A DNA stretch of 56,036 nt. Origin: Clostridia bacterium (GTDB lineage: Bacteria; Bacillota; Clostridia; Christensenellales; Aristaeellaceae). The notes beneath the pieces are model-generated. The model was not told the origin of the DNA. It made no database searches and saw nothing but the letters and a program-made list of their open reading frames with translations. Made by a program: the position numbers and the translations under genes. The stretch is from positions 1 to 56,036 of the forward strand of contig JAFXQO010000014.1 in assembly GCA_017527065.1 (NCBI GenBank). Direction: 5' to 3'. Of this stretch, positions 1-7,955 are shown piece after piece. Positions within the stretch are counted from its first letter, which is position 1, and the number at the start of each line of letters is the position of its first letter.

Positions 1-153
1 ATCGACATGGTCCCATTTTAACCCAAATGTTTCATTGATACGCAAGCCGCAATATCTCCCCAGCAGGTATGCGGTTTCAGCATTCGTCCCTTTGAAGTAT
101 TCGTCCAGCTTCGCGCACTCCTCTTTACTGAACGCCACGATTAAAGCTCTGAT
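1..153 (-). pseudogene. Tyrosine recombinase (phage-type integrase) catalytic-domain fragment
   Basis: The minus strand reads 51 open codons that run off the window edge. They match the start of a tyrosine recombinase catalytic domain: a polar helix (FSKEECAKLDEYF), then GRYCGLRINETFGLKW, where the Arg of GLR is the first catalytic arginine of the family. The frame is closed by an in-frame TGA at 154-156, just upstream of the catalytic domain, and no core-binding domain is seen before it. A GTG at 136-138 could start a short product. Most likely this is a broken or 5'-truncated integrase, a remnant of an integrated element. The rest of the gene lies outside the window, so whether the C-terminal His-x-x-Arg and Tyr survive cannot be judged. 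Confidence 0.65.
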
Positions 154-160
154 TCAGTGA

Positions 161-189
161 TTGACAGAAATCGTTGAAAAGCCTATAAT
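161..189 (+). promoter_or_regulatory. Consensus sigma-70/sigma-A promoter
   Basis: TTGACA (161-166), a 17-nt spacer, then TATAAT (184-189): a perfect consensus promoter. It points toward the rubrerythrin remnant and the small zinc-ribbon gene at 395; a transcript would end at the hairpin at 684-720. Confidence 0.75.
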
Positions 190-221
190 ATCAATGAGTG
201 TAGTGCTCAGCGATTCATTAT

Positions 222-332
222 TTCCACGACACCGTGCATGCCCTGTGGGGCGTAGCCCCACAAATGGCCCGCGACGAAGCCCGGCACGGCAAGGCGTTCA
301 AGGGGCTGCTGGAGAGGTATTTCGGGAAGTAA
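222..332 (+). pseudogene. Rubrerythrin-like C-terminal remnant, copy 1
   Basis: Reading from 222 gives FHDTVH, then MARDEARHGKAFKGLLERYF and a stop at 330-332. This is the C-terminal helix of the four-helix diiron domain of rubrerythrin/NADH-peroxidase-type proteins, including the ExxRH iron-ligand motif. The N-terminal part is absent. Between VH and MARDE the frame carries eight extra codons, most of them the palindrome TGTGGGGCGTAGCCCCACA (244-262), which would break the helix. A second copy of the tail lies at 595-654. The piece has no start codon or RBS of its own and looks like a gene remnant left by rearrangement. Confidence 0.7.
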
Positions 333-394
333 TCTTGCAGAGGTCAGCTCTTGTTTTGCTATACTCTCATCAACGGCATTAGGAGTGGAAGATC

Positions 395-580
395 ATGGAA
401 AAGAGAACGAAAAAAACCGTAGAAGAGAAACATGAGAAGCAGGAACTGAAAGACGAAAAATTGGATCTGGTTGCGGGAGGCGCTGGCTTTGGCAAGGTGC
501 GCTGTCCCTCGTGCGGATCACATTTTTTTAAAATACAAGACGGCCGCAAAGTATGCAGCAGCTGTGGCCGCGGATACTGA
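395..580 (+). CDS. Small double-glycine-leader-like zinc-ribbon protein (61 aa)
   Basis: A 61-residue gene with a good RBS (AGGAGTGG about 8 nt before ATG 395). The first 30 residues are highly charged and end in LDLVAGG, resembling the double-glycine leader of class II bacteriocins and related RiPP precursors. The rest is a CPSCG-x(13)-CSSCG ribbon, expected to bind one Zn(II). No peptidase-containing ABC transporter or modification enzyme is nearby, so export or processing is inference only. It could instead be a simple zinc-ribbon regulator or chaperone whose LVAGG is coincidental. It sits between two copies of a rubrerythrin tail and is transcribable from the consensus promoter at 161-189. 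I do not recognise a named family. Confidence 0.6.
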   Translation: MEKRTKKTVEEKHEKQELKDEKLDLVAGGAGFGKVRCPSCGSHFFKIQDGRKVCSSCGRGY

Positions 581-594
581 TCCGGCATAAGCCC

Positions 595-654
595 CGTGAA
601 GCCAGGCACGGCAAGGCGTTCAAGGGTCTGCTGGAGAGGTATTTCGGGAAGTAA
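595..654 (+). pseudogene. Rubrerythrin-like C-terminal remnant, copy 2
   Basis: REARHGKAFKGLLERYFGK followed by a stop at 652-654. It is nearly identical in DNA to 275-332, with a few silent differences, and lacks any start or upstream part. The two copies form a direct repeat of about 57 bp flanking the small gene at 395-580. Confidence 0.65.
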
Positions 655-683
655 TAAAACTCAAGTAAATCAAGGGCTTTTGA

Positions 684-720
684 GGAACTGCTCTGAGAGG
701 GGCGGTTCCTTTTTCTTTTT
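684..720 (+). terminator. Rho-independent terminator
   Basis: GGAACTGC pairs with GCGGTTCC (one G-U) around a 10-nt loop and is followed by TTTTTCTTTTT. It closes the transcript that would start at 161-189. Confidence 0.75.
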
Positions 721-975
721 ACTCTTGACACTACCAGTTGTGTCTTGGTTGTGCCTACCCCCCCTTCCAGTAGCGAAAAACTGCCTGTTTTCTCTCAAAG
801 GTTGTGCCTCCAAAAGTTGGGACCCTTTCGCAACGACATTATAGCATGAACCAGCAGGCAGATCGACGACATCTTCGATACAAGTTGTAATTCAGAATGC
901 AGCATCCCGCAAACAACTCTGAAACATCTTTGAACGCCTGACGCCAATAGAAAAACTTAATATGCACCCGCCCTG
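721..975. other. Gene-poor scarred stretch
   Basis: No convincing gene. The 10-mer GGTTGTGCCT occurs twice (about 747 and 801). The minus strand holds about 50 open codons ending at 839-841 that contain an FYWRQAFKDVSEL-type stretch, possibly a transposase remnant, but I cannot name a family. Confidence 0.35.
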
Positions 976-982
976 TTGCCTG

Positions 983-1011
983 TTGACTTTAATACAGTAA
1001 CGCGGTATAAT
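983..1011 (+). promoter_or_regulatory. Histidine operon promoter
   Basis: TTGACT (983-988), a 17-nt spacer and TATAAT (1006-1011). The predicted start near 1018 leaves a leader of only about 27 nt before ATG 1045, too short for a T-box or a leader-peptide attenuator. Control is therefore likely at initiation. Confidence 0.85.
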
Positions 1012-1017
1012 GATACC
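1004..1017. promoter_or_regulatory. Palindromic operator candidate overlapping the his -10 box
   Basis: GGTAT-AATG-ATACC is a perfect 5-4-5 inverted repeat covering the -10 element. Its position would block RNA polymerase. The first gene of the operon is a TrpR-superfamily DNA-binding protein, so autoregulated repression is the simplest reading (inference). Confidence 0.55.
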
Positions 1018-1044
1018 ATATTATTGCGTGATGGAGGAAGGGCG

Positions 1045-1347
1045 ATGCCGGACTATACCAACGCGTCCATCGAGCGGCTGATGCGCGCCGTCGCCATGAT
1101 TGAGACGCCGGAGGAGTGCAAGGCGCTGTTTGATGACCTGTGCACCATTAAGGAAATGCAGAACATGGCCATGCGGCTTGACACGGCCATCATGCTCAGC
1201 CGGGGCGAGAACTATCAGTCCATCTCGCGGGACGTGGGCGTCAGTACGGCCACCATCAGCCGGGTGAGCCGGAACTATTACTACGGCAGCGGCGGGTATA
1301 AGCGCATCATCAGGCGGCTGGAGGAAGCGGAAAGGAACGGAGAATGA
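1045..1347 (+). CDS. TrpR/YerC-family transcriptional regulator, probable histidine-operon repressor
   Basis: A 100-residue protein of the TrpR superfamily, YerC/YecD branch, all-helical. The helix-turn-helix lies in the second half (YQSISRDVGVSTATISRVSR), as in TrpR. ATG 1045 was chosen over an upstream in-frame start because GGAGGAAG lies just before it and the predicted transcript begins near 1018. The gene heads the his operon and overlaps hisZ-hisG by 4 nt. TrpR-superfamily regulators (HisR/YerC) have been proposed to control histidine genes in Firmicutes; gene position plus the palindrome over the -10 box support that role here. Whether histidine is the co-repressor cannot be read from the sequence. 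Confidence 0.85.
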   Translation: MPDYTNASIERLMRAVAMIETPEECKALFDDLCTIKEMQNMAMRLDTAIMLSRGENYQSISRDVGVSTATISRVSRNYYYGSGGYKRIIRRLEEAERNGE

Positions 1348-2924
1348 TTATTGACGACAGCCTGCTCACCTATGGAGAAAAGCTGGTGTGGCGGCTCAAG
1401 ACGCTCTACAGCGGGTGCGGTTACCGCTCCTATCGGATGAGCAAATTCGAGGAATACGACCTGTACGTTAACAACAAGGATTTCCTGGTGTCCGATCACG
1501 TGATCGCCTTTACTGACACGAACGGCAAGCTGATGGCGCTGAAGCCGGACGTGACGCTGTCCATCATCAAGAACAGCCAGGACACGCCTATGGACATCCA
1601 GCGCGTCTTTTACAATGAGAACGTGTATCGCGTGGATCGGGACGCCAATTCCTTCCGCGAAATCCTGCAGACTGGCCTGGAATGCTTCGGCCCGGTGGGC
1701 AAGCGGGAGGTGCTGGAGGTCATCTCGCTGGCGGATCAAAGCCTGCGCACCATGGAAAAGGACAGCGCGCTGGTGATCTCAAACATGTCCATTCTGGAAA
1801 AGGCCATCGAAGGACTGGGACTGCCCCAGGAAGACAGGAAGACGGCGCTGCTGGCGGCGGAAGGCAAGAAGCTGCACGAAATCAGCGCGCTGTGCGAAGC
1901 CTGCGGCGTTCCGGAGGAAAAGTGCGAGCGGGCGCTGGATCTGATCGCCTGCCGCGGGCTGGTGCGGGACGCGCTGCCCCGGCTGCCCCTCCTGCTGGAT
2001 CGCGCCGGCTGCGTGCGGGAGGGCGAGGCGTTCCTCGAGATTCTCGCCGAGCTGGCGCGAAGCGATCACGAAGGACGAATTCACCTGGATTTCTCGGTGG
2101 TCGACGACGTCAACTATTACAACGGCATCGTGTTCAAGGGCTACGTTCAGGGCATGCCCGCCCCTGTGCTCTCCGGCGGGCAGTACGACCGGCTGATGAA
2201 GCGGCTGCACCGGCGCTCCGGCGCGATCGGGTTCGCCGTGTACACAGGCTATCTGGAAAGGCTGCCGGAGAACGGCGGAACGGACGCCGACGGCTTTCTG
2301 AATGTGGCGCTGCCCAAGGGGCGGCTTGGCGACAAGGTTTACGGCATGTTCGCCCGCGCCGGCTATGAATGCCCCGCCATCCTGGAGGAGAACCGCAAGC
2401 TGGTTTTCGAGAATCCGGAGAAAAAGGTGCGCTATTTCTGGGTGAAGCCGTCAGACGTGGCCATCTACGTTGAGCGCGGCGCAGCCGACATAGGCGTGGC
2501 AGGAAAGGATATCCTCCTGGAGAGTGAACCGGCGGTGCATGAGTTGCTGGATCTGAAGACCGGCAAGTGCCGCATGGCGGTGGCCGGGTTGAAGGCGTTT
2601 CAGGACGATCCGGGCAAGCCCCTGCGGGTGGCCACCAAATTCGCCCGTATCGCCCAGCGCTATTACCAGTCCATGGGCCGCGACATCGACATCATTTCCC
2701 TGAACGGCTCCATCGAGATCGCTCCGATCCTTGGCCTGTCGGACGTGATCGTGGATATTGTGGAGACCGGCAGGACACTCAGGGAAAACAATCTGGAAGT
2801 GAAGGCCGAGATCCTGCCCATCAGCGCCCGCCTGATCGCCAATCGGGCGAGCTACGAGTTCAAATCGGCGCTGATCGAGCGGCTGACCAAAGACCTTTCC
2901 AGCATCGTGGAGGAAGAGAAATGA
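1344..2924 (+). CDS. hisZG: HisZ-HisG fusion: ATP phosphoribosyltransferase regulatory and catalytic subunits in one chain
   Basis: 526 residues. Residues 1 to about 310 are HisZ, a class II histidyl-tRNA-synthetase paralogue that activates and feedback-regulates short-form HisG: KPDVTLSI, then RVFYNENVYR, then LSGGQYDRL. From about residue 317 a complete short-form HisG begins (NVALPKGRLGDKVYGMF) and carries the PRPP-binding loop DIVETGRTLRENN near its end. HisG condenses ATP with PRPP, the first step of histidine synthesis. The two proteins are normally encoded separately and assemble as a hetero-octamer. Here they form one uninterrupted frame with a linker of about 10 residues and no internal stop. 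The gene overlaps its neighbours by 4 nt on each side. Confidence 0.9.
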   Translation: MIIDDSLLTYGEKLVWRLKTLYSGCGYRSYRMSKFEEYDLYVNNKDFLVSDHVIAFTDTNGKLMALKPDVTLSIIKNSQDTPMDIQRVFYNENVYRVDRDANSFREILQTGLECFGPVGKREVLEVISLADQSLRTMEKDSALVISNMSILEKAIEGLGLPQEDRKTALLAAEGKKLHEISALCEACGVPEEKCERALDLIACRGLVRDALPRLPLLLDRAGCVREGEAFLEILAELARSDHEGRIHLDFSVVDDVNYYNGIVFKGYVQGMPAPVLSGGQYDRLMKRLHRRSGAIGFAVYTGYLERLPENGGTDADGFLNVALPKGRLGDKVYGMFARAGYECPAILEENRKLVFENPEKKVRYFWVKPSDVAIYVERGAADIGVAGKDILLESEPAVHELLDLKTGKCRMAVAGLKAFQDDPGKPLRVATKFARIAQRYYQSMGRDIDIISLNGSIEIAPILGLSDVIVDIVETGRTLRENNLEVKAEILPISARLIANRASYEFKSALIERLTKDLSSIVEEEK

Positions 2925-4201
2925 TCAGGATCATGCGGGTGGGTGAAGTCAAAAACGAGGAAATTTTTGCGCGGACGGAGCCGGCGGTCCATGTCGAGGA
3001 AATCGTCGCCGGCATCATCGACGCGGTGCGCCGGGAGGGCGATCAGGCGGTTCTGCGCTATACGGAGCGGTTCGACAGGGCGATCCTCGCCTCGTTGGCT
3101 GTTTCCACGGAGGAGATCGACGAGGCCGTTGCCTCAATGGATCCGGCATTTCTGGAGATTCTGCGGGAGGCGGCGGCGAACATCCGCGCGTTTCACGAGA
3201 AGCAGAAGCGCACCGGCTTCATCATCAACGAACAGAGCGGCGTGGTGATGGGGCAGAAGGTCATTCCCATCGACCGGGCGGGCCTGTACGCGCCGGGCGG
3301 CACGGCGGCGTATCCCTCTTCCGTGCTGATGAACGCCATTCCGGCCAAAATCGCCGGCTGCCGCGAGGTGGTCTTGGCGACGCCGCCTGGCGCGGACGGC
3401 AAGGTGAACCCGGCCATCCTGGCGGCCGCCTCGGTGGCGGGGATCGACCGGGTGTTCAAAATGGGCGGCGCGCAGGCCATCGCGGCGCTGGCCTACGGCA
3501 CCGAGAGCGTGCCGCGGGTGGACAAGATCGTCGGCCCCGGCAACGCCTTCGTGACGGAGGCGAAGAAGCAGGTGTTCGGTCAGGTAGCCATCGACATGAT
3601 CGCCGGGCCGAGCGAAATCCTCATCATTGCCGACGGCAAGTCGAATCCCGTCCACGCGGCCGCGGACATGCTCTCCCAGGCGGAGCATGACAAAATGGCC
3701 AGCGCGGTGCTGGTCACCGATTCCATGGCGCTGGCGGAGCGGGTCTCCTGTGAGCTGGAGCGGCAGATTCCGCTGCTGGAGCGCTGCGCCATCGCGCGCG
3801 AATCCATCGATGTGAACGGCAAGATCATCGTTGCGGACGACATCCGGCAGGCGATCGACATCGCGAACGGAATCGCGCCGGAGCACCTGGAGCTGTGTGT
3901 CGACAATCCCTTCGACTATCTTGACGCCATACGGCACGCGGGCTCCATCTTCCTGGGGCGCAACTGCCCGGAGGCGCTGGGCGATTACTTCGCCGGGCCG
4001 AACCATATCCTGCCCACCAGCGGCACAGCGCGGTTTTCCAGCCCTTTGTCGGTGGACGATTTCGTTAAAAAGACCCAGTACACCTACTTCACCCGCGACG
4101 CGCTCAGCCGTGTGGCCGATAAAGTGGCCCGTTTCGCGCGCGAGGAAGGCCTGACCGGCCACGCGAAGAGCGCGGTCATCAGAATGGAGACGCAGGCATG
4201 A
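2921..4201 (+). CDS. hisD: Histidinol dehydrogenase
   Basis: 426 residues, normal length. It catalyses the last two steps of histidine synthesis, NAD-dependent oxidation of histidinol to histidine, using a Zn ion. Family signatures are present: PGGTAAYPSSVLMNAIPAK, the DKIVGPGN(A)FV segment, DMIAGPSEILI, SQAEHD (a zinc-ligand region), APEHLEL and the glycine-rich GDYFAGPNHILPT with its zinc-ligand His. The open frame extends further upstream in the hisG region, but ATG 2921 (MIRIMRVGE) overlaps the hisZG stop by 4 nt and gives the usual N-terminus. Confidence 0.95.
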   Translation: MIRIMRVGEVKNEEIFARTEPAVHVEEIVAGIIDAVRREGDQAVLRYTERFDRAILASLAVSTEEIDEAVASMDPAFLEILREAAANIRAFHEKQKRTGFIINEQSGVVMGQKVIPIDRAGLYAPGGTAAYPSSVLMNAIPAKIAGCREVVLATPPGADGKVNPAILAAASVAGIDRVFKMGGAQAIAALAYGTESVPRVDKIVGPGNAFVTEAKKQVFGQVAIDMIAGPSEILIIADGKSNPVHAAADMLSQAEHDKMASAVLVTDSMALAERVSCELERQIPLLERCAIARESIDVNGKIIVADDIRQAIDIANGIAPEHLELCVDNPFDYLDAIRHAGSIFLGRNCPEALGDYFAGPNHILPTSGTARFSSPLSVDDFVKKTQYTYFTRDALSRVADKVARFAREEGLTGHAKSAVIRMETQA

Positions 4202-5262
4202 GCCGTTTTTTCAGTCAAAAATTCGCCTCGCTGATTCCATACACGCCAGGCGAACAGCCTCGGGACCGGCGCTACATCAAGCTCAATACCAACGAATCGC
4301 CCTTCCCGCCCTCGCCGCTGGCGCAGCGGCTGGCGCGGCAGGAGGCGGGCGATCTGCAGCTGTATTCCGATCCGGCATGCGCCGTCCTTGTTCAGACGGC
4401 GGCGGAGTACTTCGGCGTGGAGCCGGAGGAGCTCATCTTCACAAACGGATCGGACGACATCCTGAACTTCGCCATGATGGCCTTCTGCGACGCGGATCAT
4501 CCCGCCGCGTTTCCGGATGTCACTTACGGCTTCTATCCGGTGCTGGCCGCTCTCAACGGCGTGCCCTTCGAGGAATTCCCCCTCAGGGAGGACTTCACGA
4601 TCCGGCCGGAGGACTATACCGGCGCTGGCGCGACCATCTTTCTTGCCAACCCGAACGCGCCGACCGGCATCGCCCTGCCGCTTTCGGACGTCGAGCGCAT
4701 CATCGCCTCCAACCCAGACAACGTGGTGGTGGTGGACGAGGCGTATGTCGATTTCGGCGGGGAAAGCTGCCTCGGCCTTATCAAAAAATACGACAACCTG
4801 CTGGTCACGCGCACGTTCTCGAAATCGCGCTCGCTGGCCGGCGGCCGGCTTGGCTTCGGCATGGGAAACAGGAATCTGATCCGCGACCTCAACACCCTGC
4901 GCTATTCGGCCAACCCCTACTGCGTCAACCGCATGACCATGATGGCGGGCGTGGGGGCTATTCTGGACGAGGCATATTTCCGCTTCTGCTGCGGCGGCAT
5001 CGTGAAAACGCGGGAGGAGACGGCGGAAAAACTGAAAACGCTGGGTTTTGAGATGACTGATTCGGCGGCGAATTTCCTCTTCATCCGCCATCCCCGCGTC
5101 GGCGGGATGGAACTGTACCGGTTCCTGTATGAAAAGGGCATTCTGATCCGCCATTTTGAAACGCCAAGGCTTAAAGACTATAACCGCGTGAGCGTGGGCA
5201 GCGAGGAAGAGATGCGCTCTCTCACAGAGGCGCTGGCGGAGCTGCTGGGGGAAAAGGCATGA
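4198..5262 (+). CDS. hisC: Histidinol-phosphate aminotransferase
   Basis: 354 residues; PLP fold-type I aminotransferase of the HisC family, converting imidazole-acetol phosphate and glutamate to histidinol phosphate. Motifs include KLNTNESPFPPS at the N-terminus, LANPNAPTG, VVVDEAYVDF, and TRTFSKSRSLAGGRLGFG, in which the Lys of TFSKS forms the PLP Schiff base. It overlaps hisD and hisB by 4 nt each, so translational coupling is likely. Confidence 0.93.
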   Translation: MSRFFSQKFASLIPYTPGEQPRDRRYIKLNTNESPFPPSPLAQRLARQEAGDLQLYSDPACAVLVQTAAEYFGVEPEELIFTNGSDDILNFAMMAFCDADHPAAFPDVTYGFYPVLAALNGVPFEEFPLREDFTIRPEDYTGAGATIFLANPNAPTGIALPLSDVERIIASNPDNVVVVDEAYVDFGGESCLGLIKKYDNLLVTRTFSKSRSLAGGRLGFGMGNRNLIRDLNTLRYSANPYCVNRMTMMAGVGAILDEAYFRFCCGGIVKTREETAEKLKTLGFEMTDSAANFLFIRHPRVGGMELYRFLYEKGILIRHFETPRLKDYNRVSVGSEEEMRSLTEALAELLGEKA

Positions 5263-5846
5263 GACAGGCGACTATTGAGAGAAAGACGGCCGAAACGGAC
5301 ATCCGTCTGTTTCTGAATCTGGACGGCAGAGGAAAGAGCCGCGTCGATACTGGCTGCGGCTTCCTCGATCACATGCTCACACTGTTCGCCGCCCACGGGC
5401 GGTTCGACCTGGACGTGACGTGCGCGGGCGATACGCGGGTGGACTATCACCACACCGTGGAGGACGTCGGCATCGCGCTGGGCATGGCGTTCAGCGAGGC
5501 GCTGGGCGACAAGAAGGGCATTCACCGCTACGGCGACACCATACTGCCCATGGACGAGGCGCTGATCCTCACGGCCGCAGATCTTTCGGGCCGCTGCTTT
5601 CTGAACTACCAGATGAAGATGCCGACCGAGAAGGTGGGCGATTTCGATACGGAGCTGGGCGAGGAGTTCTGGTTTGGCTTCAGCCGCAAGGCCGAGTGCG
5701 CGCTGCACTTTCAGATGCTGGCCGGGCGAAATTCCCATCATATTCTGGAGGGCTCCTTCAAGTCCATGGCGCGCTCCCTGCGGGAGGCCGTGGCCGTCGA
5801 CGTGGAATTCGCGGGGGAGATCCCCTCAACCAAGGGAGTGCTGTGA
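5259..5846 (+). CDS. hisB: Imidazoleglycerol-phosphate dehydratase
   Basis: 195 residues, the monofunctional IGPD form without the phosphatase domain of enterobacterial HisB. It dehydrates IGP to imidazole-acetol phosphate with Mn(II). The two His-rich metal motifs are visible: GFLDHML near the N-terminus with YHHTVEDVGIALG, and the later copy NSHHILEGSFKSMARSLREAV. A histidinol-phosphate phosphatase is not seen in the window and must be elsewhere. It overlaps hisC by 4 nt and hisH by 1 nt. Confidence 0.94.
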   Translation: MRQATIERKTAETDIRLFLNLDGRGKSRVDTGCGFLDHMLTLFAAHGRFDLDVTCAGDTRVDYHHTVEDVGIALGMAFSEALGDKKGIHRYGDTILPMDEALILTAADLSGRCFLNYQMKMPTEKVGDFDTELGEEFWFGFSRKAECALHFQMLAGRNSHHILEGSFKSMARSLREAVAVDVEFAGEIPSTKGVL

Positions 5847-6475
5847 TGATTGCGATCATTGATTACGGGGTGGGCAATCTGTTCTCCCTGAAGTGTTCCT
5901 TCGCGGCCATCGGCCATGAGGCGGCCGTGACGGGCGATCCCGGAGTCATCCGGAGCGCCGAGCGGATCGTCCTTCCCGGCGTGGGGGCCTTTGCCGACGC
6001 GGCGGAAAAGCTGCGCGCCACCGGGCTGGACCGGGTGGTGAAGGAGGAGGCGGCCCGCGGCAAACTGCTGCTGGGCATCTGTCTGGGCATGCAGCTGCTG
6101 CTGGACAGGAGCGAGGAATACGGCCTTCATGAGGGCCTCGGCCTGATTCCCGGCGAAATCAAATCCATTGCCGGGGTGATCAATCCGGATTACAAGATTC
6201 CCCACATGGGCTGGAATGCCCTGACTTTCCGGGGCGAAAAGCATCCGCTGTTTTCAGGCATACACGAGGGGGATTACGTGTACTTCGTGCATTCCTTCGC
6301 CGGCTTTGAGTGCGATGAAAACGTCATTGCCACCGCCGATTACGGCTATCCGCTCACGGCGGCTGTCGCCCGGGGCAATGTGATGGGCACCCAATTCCAC
6401 CCGGAAAAGAGCGGGGAAGTGGGCCTTCGCATCCTGAAGGCATTCTGCGAGATGAAGGAGGGCACCCTATGCTGA
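5846..6475 (+). CDS. hisH: Imidazole glycerol phosphate synthase, glutamine amidotransferase subunit
   Basis: 209 residues, class I glutaminase. It releases ammonia from glutamine and channels it to HisF. The nucleophile Cys is in LLGICLGMQLLLD and the His-Glu pair in GTQFHPEKSG. The N-terminus MIAIIDYGVGNLFSL is typical. The open frame extends upstream, but ATG 5846 shares one base with the hisB stop and gives the family start. It overlaps hisA by 7 nt. Confidence 0.94.
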   Translation: MIAIIDYGVGNLFSLKCSFAAIGHEAAVTGDPGVIRSAERIVLPGVGAFADAAEKLRATGLDRVVKEEAARGKLLLGICLGMQLLLDRSEEYGLHEGLGLIPGEIKSIAGVINPDYKIPHMGWNALTFRGEKHPLFSGIHEGDYVYFVHSFAGFECDENVIATADYGYPLTAAVARGNVMGTQFHPEKSGEVGLRILKAFCEMKEGTLC

Positions 6476-7182
6476 TTTTTCCGGCGATTGACTTGTATCA
6501 GGGCCAGGCCGTGCGGCTGTATCAGGGCGATTACGCTCAGAAGACCGTGTACAGCGCCGATCCGCTGGCCGTGGCGCGGGACTTCGCCGCCCAAGGCGCG
6601 AAGCAGGCGCATCTGGTCGATTTGCAGGGCGCCGAATCGGGCGGAACGCCGCATCTGAAGCTGATCTGTGAGATCAGGGAGAAGACGGGTCTCTTCTGCG
6701 AGGTGGGCGGCGGCATTCGGAGCATGGACGCCGTGAACGCTTATCTGGACGCTGGCGTCGACCGGGTGATCCTGGGCACGGCGGCGGCGACGGATCCGGC
6801 CTTTCTGGAAAGCGCCGTCGCGCGCTATGGTGAGAAAATCGCCGTCGGGGCCGATCTGAACGGCGGCAAAGTGGCTATCCGGGGCTGGAAGGACACCACG
6901 CGGGAAGACGCTTTCGACTTCTGCCGCCGGATGCAGGAGACGGGCGTCACGACGCTGATCTGTACCGACATATCCCGCGACGGGGCCATGAAGGGAACAA
7001 ACCTTGAACTCTATCGCCGCCTGAGCGAGGCGTTTTCCATGCGGATCACAGCCTCCGGCGGCGTGAGCGCGATGGAGGACGTGGTCGCCCTGCGGAATAT
7101 GAACCTGTACGGGGCCATCATTGGAAAGGCGTACTACACCGGGGCTGTGTCCCTGAGAGAAGCGATCGAGGTGGCCCGATGA
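6469..7182 (+). CDS. hisA: ProFAR isomerase (phosphoribosylformimino-5-aminoimidazole carboxamide ribotide isomerase)
   Basis: 237 residues; a (beta/alpha)8 barrel built of two half-barrels. It performs the Amadori rearrangement of ProFAR to PRFAR. The first-half Asp lies in FPAIDLYQGQAVRLYQGD and the second-half Asp in LICTDISRDGAMKGTN; the phosphate-binding glycines are in GGGIRS and ASGGVSAMEDV. Standard length. It is translationally coupled to hisH (7-nt overlap) and hisF (4-nt overlap). Confidence 0.93.
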   Translation: MLIFPAIDLYQGQAVRLYQGDYAQKTVYSADPLAVARDFAAQGAKQAHLVDLQGAESGGTPHLKLICEIREKTGLFCEVGGGIRSMDAVNAYLDAGVDRVILGTAAATDPAFLESAVARYGEKIAVGADLNGGKVAIRGWKDTTREDAFDFCRRMQETGVTTLICTDISRDGAMKGTNLELYRRLSEAFSMRITASGGVSAMEDVVALRNMNLYGAIIGKAYYTGAVSLREAIEVAR

Positions 7183-7955
7183 TTACAAAGCGCATCATTC
7201 CCTGCATGGACGTGCGGGACGGACGGGTGGTGAAGGGCGTCAACTTCGCCGGACTGCGGGACGTCAACTCGCCGGTCGAGCTGGCAAACTACTACAGCCA
7301 GAATGGGGCGGACGAGCTGGTGTTCTACGACATTACCGCCTCGGCGGAGGGGCGCAGACTTTTTTCCGACATTCTCACGGAGACCGCCCGCAATGTGTTC
7401 ATTCCCCTCACAGTGGGCGGCGGCATCAACACGCTGGAGGATTTCGATCGCGTGCTCAAATGCGGCGCGGACAAGGTGAGCGTCAACTCCGGCGCAATCA
7501 GGAACCCTGATTTGGTCGGCCAGGCCGCCCGGCGCTACGGCGACCAGTGCGTGGTGCTCTCAGTGGACGTAAAGCGGGAAAACGGCGTGTTCACCGTGTA
7601 CGCCAAGGGCGGCCGGGAGAACACCGGCATGGAGGCCATTTCCTGGATCAGGCGCTGCGTCTGTGAAGGCGCGGGCGAGGTGGTGGTGAATTCCATGGAC
7701 ACCGACGGCGTGAAGAAGGGCTTTGACATCGAAATGCTGCGGGCGGTCTGCGAAGCGGTCAATGTGCCGGTGATCGCCTCCGGCGGCGCGGGCGGCATCG
7801 GCGATTTTATCACGCTGTTCAGGACGCTGCCCGGCGTGGACGCGGGTCTGGCGGCGTCTATCTTCCACTTTGGCGAGGTGCGGATCGACGACCTGAAACA
7901 GGCGATGCTTGAACACGGCATCCCGGCGAGAATCGTAAAGAGGGTGACAACATGA
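7179..7955 (+). CDS. hisF: Imidazole glycerol phosphate synthase, cyclase subunit
   Basis: 258 residues; the barrel partner of HisH, which uses channelled ammonia to convert PRFAR to IGP and AICAR. Diagnostic stretches are [19 protein letters not shown] with the first catalytic Asp, [18 protein letters not shown], the second catalytic Asp in [13 protein letters not shown], and IASGGAGG. It is slightly longer than the usual 253 residues, the extra residues being at the C-terminus. It overlaps hisA and hisIE by 4 nt. Confidence 0.94.
   Translation: MITKRIIPCMDVRDGRVVKGVNFAGLRDVNSPVELANYYSQNGADELVFYDITASAEGRRLFSDILTETARNVFIPLTVGGGINTLEDFDRVLKCGADKVSVNSGAIRNPDLVGQAARRYGDQCVVLSVDVKRENGVFTVYAKGGRENTGMEAISWIRRCVCEGAGEVVVNSMDTDGVKKGFDIEMLRAVCEAVNVPVIASGGAGGIGDFITLFRTLPGVDAGLAASIFHFGEVRIDDLKQAMLEHGIPARIVKRVTT

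Noticed and set aside
839-990. Minus-strand fragment with FYWRQAFKDVSEL as a transposase remnant
   Set aside because: It is only about 50 codons, bounded by stops, and I cannot match it to a named transposase family; listed as an unexplained stretch only.
1018-1045. T-box or histidine leader peptide before the his operon
   Set aside because: Only about 27 nt separate the predicted transcription start from the first ATG; there is no space for an attenuator.
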